Assembly: GCA_963930645.1 (NCBI GenBank)
Contig: OZ005652.1
Span: forward strand, 263,019,356 to 263,083,355
DNA from: Salticus scenicus
Taxonomy: Eukaryota > Arthropoda > Arachnida > Araneae > Salticidae
Length of the DNA stretch: 64,000 nucleotides
Direction: 5' to 3'
The notes under the pieces are model-generated. The model had not been told where the DNA came from, did no database searches, and saw only the letters and a list, made by a program, of their open reading frames with translations. Shown piece after piece: positions 11,953 through 22,908 of this stretch; within the stretch, counting starts at the first letter, position 1; each line of letters opens with the position of its first letter. The translations under genes were made by a program, and so were the position numbers.

Positions 11953-12913
11953 TTGGAGATGAAACTTAAAGATGTGGATAAGGATAACGATAAATCCATT
12001 TTAACTTTAACAGCTTTTAATAAGCGATACCATGAAGCACTGGGAGCTTTCCATTTCTTAGCTTATCTAGTCTATTTTTTAGCTTATTGGAAAAAATTTG
12101 ACCGATTTGGACAGAAAACAATCTTTTACATTTGCAAATGAAAATTACTCCCCCGATATTATTCCAGTTATAATGAAATTCCTTGGAAAATCTCATCCCT
12201 TCTGTAAATTACTTTTTGGTGAAGATGTGCTCAGTAAGATTTCCCCATTCAATTGGTGAAAAAGTCACTTTTTCTCAAGTAACACTGGAAAAATTGATCA
12301 CCTGAACCAGGCACTTACTCAATTGTTTACTGCAAGGGCATCAACTGCTTCTTTAGAGAGGATTTTTTTAACTTATGGATTAGTGCAATCTAAACTTCGA
12401 AACACACTTGGAAATGATAAAGCAGCTAAACTTGTTTTTATTTATAAATCATTTAACCACTGTTACTATATAAAATATTGGTTGTAAAATTTTCAGAAAA
12501 AAATATTATTGTGATTACAGCCCTTAGTCTACTTCATCTTTCTAATAAATCTATGTTTGAATGAGTAAAATGTCTAAATTAACATAAAGCATCCTTTATT
12601 TAAATTATGATATAGATTATAGATAATTAAAACAAGCAGAAAACCCTATATTGTAAGGTAAGTAATTATTTTCTACTGATTTATGAATTATTCTTGTATA
12701 TATTTTTTAGTTATATGTATTTTTAATTATATATAAAAAAATAATTAATTGATTTAGACATCTAACTTAACAATTTAATTTGTTTGTATCAAATATTATA
12801 CTTAGATATATTTAAATTTCAAAAATTATATTTAAATCAAAAAAATCTGATTTAAATTTAAAAAATCCGATTTTTTTTTTTTTTTTTTTTTATCAAGATT
12901 TTTATCAACTCTG
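11953..12913 (+). pseudogene. hAT-family transposase relic (C-terminal part) with 3' element end
   Basis: A first frame (11953-12141) reads FNKRYHEALGAFHFLAYLV, matching the conserved '(R)Y..A...FHFLA..LDP' stretch that precedes the dimerisation domain in hAT transposases. After a frame change, 12332-12460 reads ASTASLERIFLTYGLVQSKL, then RNTLGNDKAAKLVF. This is the canonical hAT C-terminal dimerisation signature (ASSASVERxFSxxGxxxxxxRxxL). At least one frameshift and stops make it inactive. The sequence continues AT-rich to 'atcaagatttttatcaactctg' at 12892-12913, which I read as the right terminal inverted repeat (inner bases first). The upstream end was not found; the inverted-repeat arm at 11286-11940 replaces it. 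Confidence 0.85.
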
Positions 12914-13955
12914 TATAACCCCACAGAATTTTTGCAGGAAGTGTTTGGTCAAATACTTATGTGTGCAGACAGTTTTCAATTTTACCTTGCTATATGAACA
13001 GCGAAATAGCTTCAGGTTTCAGTGATGAGCTGCAAAATTAGCATGTAATTTGGTAAATGGTCTTTAAAGAAAGCCATAAAATTGAATTATTTTATTTTGC
13101 GGACAAATAATTTGTATTGTGGAAAATATTTTTGAAATATTTATAATTAGCAGTGAAATAATTTTATATTTCAATATAAGGGCGCTAAATGACATATTTC
13201 AATGTAAATAACCTTGAAAAAATGGTTGAGTTTCATCGATTTGCAGCAAAATAAGCCTATTTCCAAAATTTTGCTTCATTTTGGACTGTTGGGGGCAAAA
13301 TGCTTGTACATTTCAGTAACAAGTTACAATATTATTGCATATTTTGGTAAACCTCTTTGAATGAAGCAAACTTTTTTGATTGGCAAAGAAATAATCATGA
13401 ATTTTTGCAATTATTTGTTATTAAACTTAAAATTTGTCAGTCTGTGGCAAATGGTTCTGCATTTCAATAATAAGCCACAAAATTATCATGGATTTAAGAA
13501 ATAGATTAGGGGAAAAAAATTATTGATTAGAGCGATAAAATAAACTCTTATTTTTGTAATTAATTATCATGAAGCATAAAGTTTCTCAATAAGTGGCAGT
13601 ATGATGCCATATTTTATTATGCCACAAAATTATCGCTCATTTCAAAAAATAATTTTGAAAAAAGAGCAAATTTTATAGATAATTTTATTTTATTATAGAG
13701 TGATTTGAAAATCTTTATATTTAACCAACCCACATCTGTAGTTATGTTATTTTACAATTGTTTTGTTCTTATCTTTAAAATGTATTTCAAAATTGCTTTG
13801 TACATTTTGGTTAATTGTTCAGAAAGTATTTTTAATTTTCAGAAATTTACTGTAAGCCATTTTCACCCCTGATTACACGCAGATTTTGCAGACAGATTAC
13901 GAAATTTTAAAAGCCTGTCACAGACTGCTATAAAACTTTCTGCCACTGGGATCTA
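12914..13955. other. AT-rich spacer, nothing recognised
   Basis: Repeated words such as 'gcaaaat', 'ttatgg' and 'tttcaat' give it a low-complexity texture, but I could phase no tandem unit. No coding or RNA feature seen. Confidence 0.5.
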
Positions 13956-14031
13956 TACAGTCGTCAGCAAAAGTATTCAAGCACTAGCAGAATTATTGGC
14001 TAGTGCTTGGATACTTTTGTTGCCGATTGTA
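13956..14031. mobile_element. Minimal foldback of a Tc1/mariner-type TIR (76 bp)
   Basis: 'tacagtcgtcagcaaaagta' + 'ttcaagcactagc' is followed within a few bases by its inverted copy 'gctagtgcttggatactttt' + 'gttgccgattgta'. It starts and ends on TA (inside 'tata...tata'), as expected for TA-targeting elements. The arms match the termini of the longer element at 41940-42156, so this is a derivative with essentially no interior. Confidence 0.8.
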
Positions 14032-14291
14032 TATTCTCTTTAGAAATTAGTTTTAAAAAGTTTTTTTTAAATAAAGTTGAAATTTTATATGAGGTTTTTC
14101 TCTAAGATTTTCAATAATGCTAATTTTGTGGGCTTATTAAAGACTTTTATTATTATTATTATTATATGTATAAACTGGGTGTTAGATAAAGATTATGACC
14201 ATGAACTTTCAGAGTCTTTCTCAGAACTAGAGTTCATGAGGTTACCTAAATCAAAATTACTACCTGAGTTAGAAAAAGATTGATGTATCAT

Positions 14292-14742
14292 CAGGGTTAG
14301 AAATAAGCAGTCGTTAGTCGTATTTTGCAACCAGTTTTTTCATTTTGATGCCTAGAATTCCAATCATAGGTGCCATATTTGATGCCTGGATTTTTTCCTC
14401 ATCATATCTAATAATTTTCCCAATCCCATCAGACAGCAAACAAGTCTATTTCACAAGTCTATTAAATTGTGGTGGAATGGTGTATCTTCTGGGTGAAGAA
14501 TGAATTTGTGATTTTAAATATGTATGTTTAATATTGTGAATGTAATTACATTCATTACATAAATATTTTTTATATAATCTTGCATATAATATTTACAAGT
14601 TGATGCTTTATTATTATTATTTTTTTTTTTAATATACATATTTAATTATAGATGGCACCTAGATTTTTAATTTGGGCGCCTAAAAAATTTAATCCAGGCG
14701 TTATTTTGAAGCCTAGTTTCAAAATTCTTATTTCTACCACTG
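14292..14742. mobile_element. Non-autonomous hAT element (451 bp) with perfect 8-bp TSD
   Basis: The left end 'cagggttagaaataag' and the right end 'cttatttctaccactg' are imperfect terminal inverted repeats (14 of 16 positions). The flanking octamers are identical: 'tgtatcat' at 14284-14291 and 14743-14750. An 8-bp duplication and CAG-type termini are hAT hallmarks. The interior is AT-rich and non-coding; the 14652-14864 frame is a chance frame across the right end. Confidence 0.9.
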
Positions 14743-14750
14743 TGTATCAT

Positions 14751-15141
14751 TATTTCTCAAATGAATATTTTAAAAAACAGATACAAGCTCAGTGGGATAG
14801 CAGTGCATTAATTTTTCAATATATTCCTCTTTATATATATGTTGATGTTGCAAATGTTTTATAACTGTAATCATAGAAAGTTGTTGTTGAAGGAACATTC
14901 AAAATTCTGATTAACAACTATAGATTTCTTGTATTATATTAATTTTCTCCTTCTCGAACAATTTGCTCGAAACATATTTGACATTACTATAAATAACTAT
15001 TAACCGTATTATTGTGACTAATGAAAGATATGCTTAAATATGTTGTGTAAATAATTTACTAAAAAAAAAAAAAAAATTGCGTTTTTGGCATTGAAAAATT
15101 CCCAGCCCTTATCACTAACTTCTTGTTTTACCAGATTTTGG
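14751..15141. other. AT-rich spacer between hAT elements
   Basis: Contains a 16-base A-run near 15061 and no recognisable gene. It is the ancestral target sequence between two separately inserted hAT elements. Confidence 0.5.
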
Positions 15142-16649
15142 GCGTCCGTCAGGGTTGGCAAAAACCAGGGTTTTTTTTTAATTCATTTTTTGTTTAAACC
15201 AGATTTTTATTAATATATGTTTTCCAGTCACATTATACATATTTGTAAATAAAATTGTCACTTTAAAAAGTAATTAATATTCCAATATCAATTATCACTT
15301 CATCTAAAAATGATTTAAATTATTGATAACAAATAGGGATGAGATTTTTCAGCTTTTTTTGTAAGTTGATTTTCTTTCTGTAACAATGTATACAAGAAAC
15401 AAAGTTTGTACTTTCAGACATGAAATTCTCTTATGTCTCATCTAATTAAAATCGTTTTCACATAGTCATGTTAATAAAACATTTATTTATTTTTATGTTC
15501 AAAAATAAAACAATCAAATAATTTATTTCTGTAACACAGGCTTTTGCTACCTGAATTCTTATATTTTGCTTTAATGTTTATCTTTTTCATAAAGTTTTAT
15601 TTATTTTTACACTTTTGTCGATATCTCATCCTTGAGGTAAAGAACTGTTAAATATAAAAGTGCATTTTATTATAACTTAATTCTTTTATATTCAGAACTT
15701 CTAAAAATATTCCATAGTTGTAGTATTCAGTTTTCATTAAAATGATGTAAAGGCTGATAACAGGATTACTGTGAGTTGACATTTTTTTTTTTTTTTTTTT
15801 AATAGTGAATGTTAAACCTAACATGCCTTTCCTACAATTTAATGATAACAAATTAACTTAATAACAATAAAATTCTTAATTTAATGAATTAGGGAAAAAT
15901 TTAAAAAACTCCAATACAATAAAAAAGAGATTTAAGAAGAGATTTAAGAAAAAAGTGTACTTTTGGATTATGTAATGGAATATTGCAATCCATATGAAAA
16001 TTGCATATTGAATAGAATTTACATTTAATATAAATAAAATTAGAAGTTTTATAGCTTTTATTGAAACTAAATTTTATATTTTAAGAAAACACTCTTCATC
16101 GGATTTAGAATCTTTTGTGATTAGAATTATTTCAACATTTTTCAATACTTGGATATTAAAATTTTTAATGTCATTTCCTTAATTCTAGTGCTGTTACATT
16201 TTAATAAAATAATTCATGTAATTTTTACTTTATATCTTGTACAAAATAAATGTGCTTTCCATTATTTATTTTACGTTTCACTACATTTAGCCTTAGATCC
16301 TTTCATTTATTATTTTATAAGATAATTAATATAAATTTGCTAAATTTATTAAATAAATTTATTACATTATCGTATTATATAAATTTGTTAAATTTAATAT
16401 AATCTATAATTTCTAGATATTTTTTTTCTCCATATATAATAAATTTAATAAAACCAGCCAATTATGCAATAAATCACATAACTAAAACCTTCTCTGAAGA
16501 AAAATTACAATTGAAATAAACTGAATTAAAAGTAAAAGTCGTTTACATAAAAATAATTTATAAATTTCAGTTAAAAAAAGGAGCAATAGAATAAAAATTT
16601 TGAATTTTTTGGAAAGGAAAAAAAAATAAAAATACCAATTGGTTTAAAC

Positions 16650-17728
16650 CATAGGTTCTCAACGGGGGGCGGTACGACCCCCAGGGAGCGCTGGAAGCTG
16701 CTGAGAACTTGCTTTGTGTAGTAGGGGGGGGGGGCGATATAAGCACGTTTTAGTATTCAAACTAAATATTTAAAACTAGCAGGCTACGCCCGCTTCGCTG
16801 GTCACTATATTTAAATGAATTTTTGAAAGAATTGAACCCGCTGTCTACGGCAGCTCTTTTCCCGCCCGCACTGCATCAGGTCTAGATTTCCCGTGCTTGC
16901 AGAAAGATCTTTTCCGGGCACTTCAATCTGGATATTTATCGACGGCAGGGGGGATCTGCTACAATTTAAGAACTACGATTTTAAAGATGACTGTATCTCA
17001 GCATCTATTAAATATTTTAGTTATAGCCCATGCTATTTACACTATAGTACAATTTGATTCCGACCAATGAAATAAAATAAAACAAAACAAAAAGTTGATT
17101 AAAAAATAAATATAACATATAAACAAATAAATTTTAATCATTTTAATCCTTTTTACTACGTATATACTACTATTTTTCCCGATAAATACTGTAAATTAAA
17201 AAAATTAACAAATAAAAGTTTTTTCTTTTAAAGGAATTAATTAAAAATTGAAAAATAAGAAGTTGTTCTACTATAAAAAATTAAATATAACTGTTATAAA
17301 TTTTTTCTGCTGCATTACGATTAATAAATATAACAAATTAAAAAAAAAAAAAAATTCGCTTTCAAATGAATGTATTAAATAAAAATAAGTTGCGTAATAG
17401 CCGTTGCTAAGATACGCAGACGATAGAAGCAAAATAATAAATCTATGAAAAATGAAGCATTAAAGCCAATATTTAAAATCGAAAAAACTTTAATTTAAAA
17501 AATTCAAATTCGAAATTCGAAAAAATCTCGATGAGGTGCACACATGCATGGTCCCAGGTACCTATATGCCAAATTTGGAAGCTCTGCGATCAGTAGTGTG
17601 AGCACCAGAACGCAGATACACACACAGACACACACACAGACACTTCTCTTTATTTATATAGATTTCGCATGTGTTATATTTTTCACTTCTTAAGGGGGCG
17701 TCAGCTCTAAAACGTTTGAGAATTACTG
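16650..17728. mobile_element. Inner hAT MITE inserted into the outer hAT, perfect 8-bp TSD
   Basis: Begins 'cataggttctcaacgggggg' and ends '...gtttgagaattactg', whose reverse complement starts 'cagtaattctcaaac'; this is the 'CAGTGGTTCTCAA' type of hAT terminus. The octamer 'gtttaaac' flanks both ends (16642-16649 and 17729-17736). Without the nested insert it is only about 190 bp. Subterminal G-rich and C-rich tracts ('ggggggcggtacgaccccc', a run of G near 16725) distinguish it from its surroundings. Confidence 0.88.
16775..17663 (+). mobile_element. Dispersed element 'actagca...tatatagat', copy 1, nested in the inner hAT
   Basis: Starts 'actagcaggctacgcccgc' + 'ttcgctgg' and ends in a 'cacacacagacacacacaca' tract followed by 'tttatttatatagat'. 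Related copies start at 29769 ('actagcagtctctgcccgc') and 40848 ('actagcaaacccgtgcg'). Near its end, 'gccaaatttggaag' precedes the CA tract, a layout I know from widespread arthropod repeats whose class I will not guess. It splits the inner hAT MITE, so it is the youngest layer of the nest. Confidence 0.7.
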
Positions 17729-17757
17729 GTTTAAACTGTGCCAACCCTGGCGTCAGT

Positions 17758-18758
17758 CCAGGATCATAGACAAATTTTACTTTGCTGCAGATAGCTATAT
17801 AAATTCCTACTAAGACTTTAATTATAAAACTTTGATTACTACAAATGTTCACATAAATTATGGCATTGAAACATAATTTATGTGAAAATATTAATTAGAA
17901 AAGTTTCTTAAGATAAGTGCATTACTTTATCGTAGAATTTAATTTTTGAAAATAGAAATTAAACTTAAAAAAAAAAAAAAAAAAGAGAGAAATATACCAT
18001 AATCCATGACTTGAGTGCTAATTACCTGTCTTATATCTTGAGTATTGTATTTCTTATCTTGAATACTATATAAACACATTTTGAGTTTGTGTATCTAATC
18101 ATAAATACTATGCGATTTATGTCTATACCGGATGTTATTTAATTACATAAAAAAATATATATGTATATACTCGTCTGATGTGTTGATTGTCTGTGAGTAT
18201 TAAGAATTGCATTGTGAATTGAATTAAGTTCATTAAATGATTTTTCGTTTATGTTTTGATTAACAAAATAAATTTGAAGTTTTTCAATGCAGTCTATTGC
18301 AACTTTATGAGTGAACAATACGTAATTTCTCCGACAGCCGCGTCCCATGTTATTCTATGAGGAAATTTGTTTCTATAATTACTCATCGTAAAACACATTT
18401 TTTTTTAATTCCGTTTTCACATTCAGAAAATTCACAATCGTGAAATTAGTATTCATTTTATAAAAATTGATTTTTTCAAATTTTTAGTATTTCATTTTGT
18501 GGTTAAAAAATGAAAAAAATGCAATTTGTGAAAATTTGAATTTTTGAACTCTTAATATATAAAAATTTTGAAAAATCAATATTTTCGAAAATAAGTACTA
18601 ATTTAATGGTTGGGAATTTTCTGTTCTGTCATGTTTTTTTTAACAGTGTTATTTAATTTCAGTAGTAAGAATGACTGTTTCATTGGATTGTTTCGAGAAT
18701 ATTCATTGACTATTAATTTTTGTGGCTCCAAAAATGGTTTTATTCAACCGTTTCCTAA
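17758..18758. other. AT-rich spacer, nothing recognised
   Basis: A-run at about 17968-17984 and near-direct repeats of 'ttgagt(a/g)...tatctt' around 18010-18065. Frames at 18139-18348 and 18610-18810 are short and unrecognised; the latter runs into the minisatellite. Confidence 0.5.
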
Positions 18759-19790
18759 ATATTCATTAAATGACATGCATTTGTCAATTAGAACCTGTTC
18801 GCATCTTTAAGAATTACTTTCTACATGCAAAAATGCCGACAGCTTTTGTAATGACATCATTATAGGCTCAATATTCATTAGATAAAGTGCATTTGTAGAT
18901 TAGAACCTGCTCGTGTCTTTAAAAATTCTTTTTTATATGCAGAATTGACGACAAGTCTTAAGACAGTATCATTACGGCTTTATCTGCAAGCTGAATATTC
19001 ATTAAATAAAGTTTATTCATTGACTAGAACCTGCTAATGTAATTTCGATATGCAAAAATATCAACTTTCATGACAATATCATTATGGGCTCTATCCCTAC
19101 TGACTGAATACCCATTAAATGAATTGCATTCATCAACTAGACCCTTCTTATTAAGAATTATTTTTTACATGCAGAAATGTCAACAACTTTCATAATATCA
19201 TTACGGAATCTATTTACAGGCTGAATATTCATTAAATAAAGTGCATTCATTGACTAGAACCTGTTCATGTCTTTAAGAATTACTTTTCACATGCAGAAAT
19301 TTTGACAATTTTCATAACAATATCATTACGGGCTGAATATTCATTAAAGTGCATATTCGTCGACTAGAACTTGCTCCTGTCTTTCAGAATTACTTTTTAC
19401 ACACAAAAAAGGCCGACAGGTTTTGAAACATCATCATTACAGGCTAAATATTCATTAAATAAAGTGCATTCGTTGATTAGAACCGGCTCGTGTCTTTAAG
19501 AACTTTTTTTCATATGCAGAATTTTCAACAAATTTCATAACTATCATTACGGCCTTTATCTACGAGCTGAATATTCAATAAATAAAGTGCATTCATCAAC
19601 TAGAACCTGCTTATGTCTTTAAGTATTACTTTCTACACGCAAAAATGTCGAGAACTTTCATAATATCATTACAGCCTGAATAGTCAGTAAATAAAATGCA
19701 TTCATGGATTAGAACGTGCTTATTTAAGAATTACTTTCTACTTGCAAAAATGCTAACTTTCATAGCATTATCATTACTATCTCTATCATT
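18759..19790 (+). repeat. Minisatellite, ~115-bp unit, nine diverged copies
   Basis: Phased on 'atattcattaaataaagtg': copies start at 18759, 18871, 18995, 19108, 19225, 19337, 19448, 19571 and 19680 (spacings 112, 124, 113, 117, 112, 111, 123, 109). Each unit then has 'gactagaacctgctc', 'tctttaagaattac', 'acatgcaaaaatg' and 'atatcattacgggct'. Divergence between units is substantial, so it is old. No long frame runs through it. Confidence 0.88.
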
Positions 19791-20219
19791 AGCTTCTTTT
19801 GAGATATTTTCTATGATGATAGGTCATATATAATGTCAAAACCTTTCTGTTTTTGCTCATTAAGAATATATAATTTTCATAAATATCTCCAAAATAAAGT
19901 CACAGAAAGACCAAAAAGGGAAGTTTGTAACTAGATGTTATAACAAACCTATATATCAATTTGCAATGTTCTGCGCCCAACCATTTTAAATTTGTGCAAG
20001 ATACACATACATGACATTATGAAAAATCATCTAATGCCGTAGATATCTCTAAAACGAGAGCTCGTATTAACGCCGAAGTTGCAGATGTACAAATAGACAT
20101 CATGACAGTCAAAATATAAATTTTCAAATTCTACAATCATTCATTTTTGAGCTATGCAAGATACAAAACCAATTTTGCAAATTGGGATTACAATATACAG
20201 AAGTCAAAACAGAAATCAT
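19791..20219. other. Repeat-like sequence next to R1 copy B
   Basis: Contains internally similar phrases ('gtgcaagatacacata' and 'ctatgcaagatacaaa'; 'atatctctaaaacgag' resembles 'atatctctaaaac' in R1). It may be the 5' continuation of the R1 family, but no second copy of this part exists in the window to prove it. Confidence 0.4.
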
Positions 20220-21210
20220 CCTACCTTTCCTATGTTTTAATTTTTTGAGCAAATGATCAGTAACCCTTAAAAAGGAATGATATCAATACAAAAAACCCTT
20301 AATGGGTTAAAAGCTTGTGACGCAGCTGCTTTATGGCAATAAGAAACTGAAATATAGGTCTTAAAAATAATGATATCAAACTTTAAGTGACGCTTTGGTG
20401 TTAATCATGAAAAACGGCAGTTTTTCCAGTGACGCAAGCGGAAGGACAAACTGAACGCTGCGAACTCATATATACGGCTAGTTTGACATCAAAGAGATTT
20501 GTAAAAGCCGACACTTAATATCTCAGCAAATATGCCATATTTTGTTCTGATCTTTTCAAAATAGTCTTATCTTCAGTCTTAATCTATCCTGAAAATTTTA
20601 CATTTCTACATGCAGTATGTTTTGAGATCTGAATCTCAATTTACAGCCAAAAAGGGAAAACGATTGGTGTAATGTAATGGACTGAATTCTGAAAAATATC
20701 TCTAAAACAGCTCGAAGGATTTTCATATAATTAATATATGTTGTTAATAGGATCTGTCTGAATCTAGTAATGTTTTCATTTTTTCCAGGAAAACTCTTGT
20801 TTTTTATAAAAGTTGTTTTAAAAATGGAACTATATTACTCCGCTAATTGCATGCTTTCCTCTGGCGAAAACGTCGTGATATGGTTTTTACTAGCAAGGCT
20901 TGAGAAGGCCATGTTGGTTGGTTGACCAACGTGAATGCAGTCAATGAATTATTTAAACTTTCCTTTTTTAACGCAAAAATACTTTATTACATTTTTTATA
21001 TATGTATTGTATATATGCTAAGTCAAATTCACTAAAATATATTTTCTCTTCTGCTATGAAAAAGATATTTTTGATTTCAAAATTTCATATTTAGTCAAAA
21101 GATTATTTAGATAACATTTTAAATAAGGAAGTATTTTGTAATTTTAGATATTCCATTTTGATAATGATGATTTTACGATTTTTTAAAGCAAAAAATTTTT
21201 AATCATTCAT
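20220..21210 (+). repeat. Dispersed repeat R1, copy B (longest)
   Basis: The 5' part (20220-20400: 'ttaattttttgagcaaatga', 'aacccttaatgggttaaaag', 'ttgtgacgcagctgc', 'aagtgacgctttgg') matches 24310-24480. The 3' part (20406-21210) matches copy A at 8551-9270. Copy B carries about 105 extra bases near 20948-21055. Combining the three gives a family at least 1 kb long. No coding capacity, no terminal repeats recognised. Confidence 0.78.
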
Positions 21211-21360
21211 AAAAATCGATTTTATAGTAGCTCAATGATTTGCGATTCCTATTCATGTATCCTTCCTCACAGCAAATGGAAAAAAACAGCAAATGGTGTT
21301 TTGGCTCCATCTTTTGTTTTTAATTTAAATTAAAACATACACTTTTGCAAATATATTGTA

Positions 21361-22480
21361 TATATATATATTTCTTTTTAAAAATTAAAAATCTCTTTTT
21401 AAAATACAGTTAGTTTATTCATATATTTACTTTTCAGACTTTAAAATGATACCTATTTTAAATATTAGCATAATCAAACTAATTTTTTTATTATTATTTA
21501 AAGCTATAATGACTAGGGAATGAAAGGAGGGATAAATACACTGTATATTAAAAAAAAAAAAACATGAAAATAGAATTAAAATTCATGAAAAATGTGTCAA
21601 ATAGCAATTATTAAAAAACACGTCAAAATAAATAAATGACATCTTTACTTTGAAACCCATGATTTATTTTAAAAATATAATTCTCTCTTTCTTTCTTTCT
21701 TTTTTTTTTTTTTTTAATTAATTAATTTCTGCATGAAAAATTCCATTTCATAACTATATTTAAAACTACAATAAATAAAAAACCCTCCTTTAATTTTAAA
21801 TATTTATATCTACATGTTTCTAAGCAATTAAAAGTGTTTTTTTTTTTTTTTTTTTTTTTTATAAAGAAAAGTAGCTTAAATATGGGAATGTATGGTTTTA
21901 TCATGAAGGTAATAATTTGGCCATCTAGTGGCGCCATCTCGTAGCTTGTATTAAAACCATATACATTCCTATATTTAATTTATTTTTCTTAAAAAAAAAA
22001 AAAAAAAAAAAAAAGACACTTTTAATTGCTTAGAAACATGTAGAAATAATTATTTCAAATTAAAGTAGGGTTTTTTTGCTTATTGTAGTTGTAAATATAT
22101 TTATGAAATGGAATTTTTCATACATAAATTAATTAATTAATTAAAAAGAAAGAGAGAATTATACTTTTTTAATAAATTATTATGGGTTTCAAAGGAAATA
22201 TGTTATTTATTTATTTTGACGTGTTTTTCAATAATTGCTATTTGACACATTTTTCATCAATTTTAATTCTATTTGTATATGTATATATATATATAGCGTA
22301 TTTATCCGATCTTTCATCCCCTATCCATTGTTGCTTTAAATAATAATAAAAAAATTAGTTTGATTATGTTAATATTTAAAATATGTATCATTTTAAAGTC
22401 TGAAAAGTAAATATATGAATAAACTCTAACTGTATTTTAAAAAGAGATTTTTAATTTTTAAAAAGAAATATATATATAAC
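21361..22480. repeat. Long inverted repeat, arms ~21361-21900 and ~21952-22480, 51-bp spacer
   Basis: Mirror axis at about 21926. Paired landmarks: 'tatgggaatgtatggtttta' (21881-21900) with 'taaaaccatatacattccta' (from 21952); 'catgtttctaagcaattaaa' with 'tttaattgcttagaaacatg'; 'ttcagactttaaaatgatac' with 'gtatcattttaaagtctgaa'; 'aaaatctctttttaaaatac' with its complement near 22434. The arms have diverged visibly and carry long T- or A-runs at the same relative place (21838-21860; 21991-22014). The loop contains 'catctagtggcgccatctcg'. No gene. Confidence 0.88.
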
Positions 22481-22908
22481 TTGTATTTTCCATAAAACTT
22501 GAGCTTAACTTGTATTTTACTTATTAACTTGTATTAACTTTAGCTTAACTTGTATTTTCCATAATTTTTTTCTCCAAATGATTTTATCTTATTTTTAAAA
22601 TTATAGAAATGTAGACCTTAATTTATATTTTGTCTATTTTTTTTCCACCAAATATTTTTATGAAATAATTTTTACCTGCACTTTTGATGAAAGTTTAAAT
22701 TGTGAATATTTGAGCTTAGCCTCAAAAGGGAAAAGAAAATAAATAAATTTCCATTTTTAACATTAACTTGATTTTTTTAAATTGTTTAATTTGCATTTGT
22801 AATTCTCTAAAAAGAAACTTGCAAAATGTAAATTACGTAATTCTAACTTAAATTTGAAATTTCCCACTTATTATTATTATTTTAAAGAGTTTGAGAATCC
22901 CACTCAAT
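22481..22908. other. AT-rich spacer
   Basis: Near-direct repeats of 'aacttgtattttcc' and 'agcttaacttgtatttt' at 22481-22560. Otherwise nothing recognised. Confidence 0.5.

Larger units (their letters stand above)
15150..17749. mobile_element. Outer hAT element of a three-level nest (2.6 kb with inserts)
   Basis: The left terminus 'cagggttggcaaaaacc' and right terminus 'gtgccaaccctg' are inverted. Flanking octamers are 'gcgtccgt' (15142-15149) and 'gcgtcagt' (17750-17757), 7 of 8 identical, as expected of an aged hAT target duplication. Removing the inner hAT (16650-17728) and one copy of its target duplication leaves about 1.5 kb of AT-rich non-coding DNA, so it is non-autonomous. The minus-strand frame 15648-15851 is a poly(T)-driven artefact. 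Confidence 0.85.

Noticed and set aside
18759..19790. CRISPR-like array.
   Set aside because: Whole units repeat with even divergence; there are no short identical repeats separated by unique spacers, and the genome is eukaryotic.
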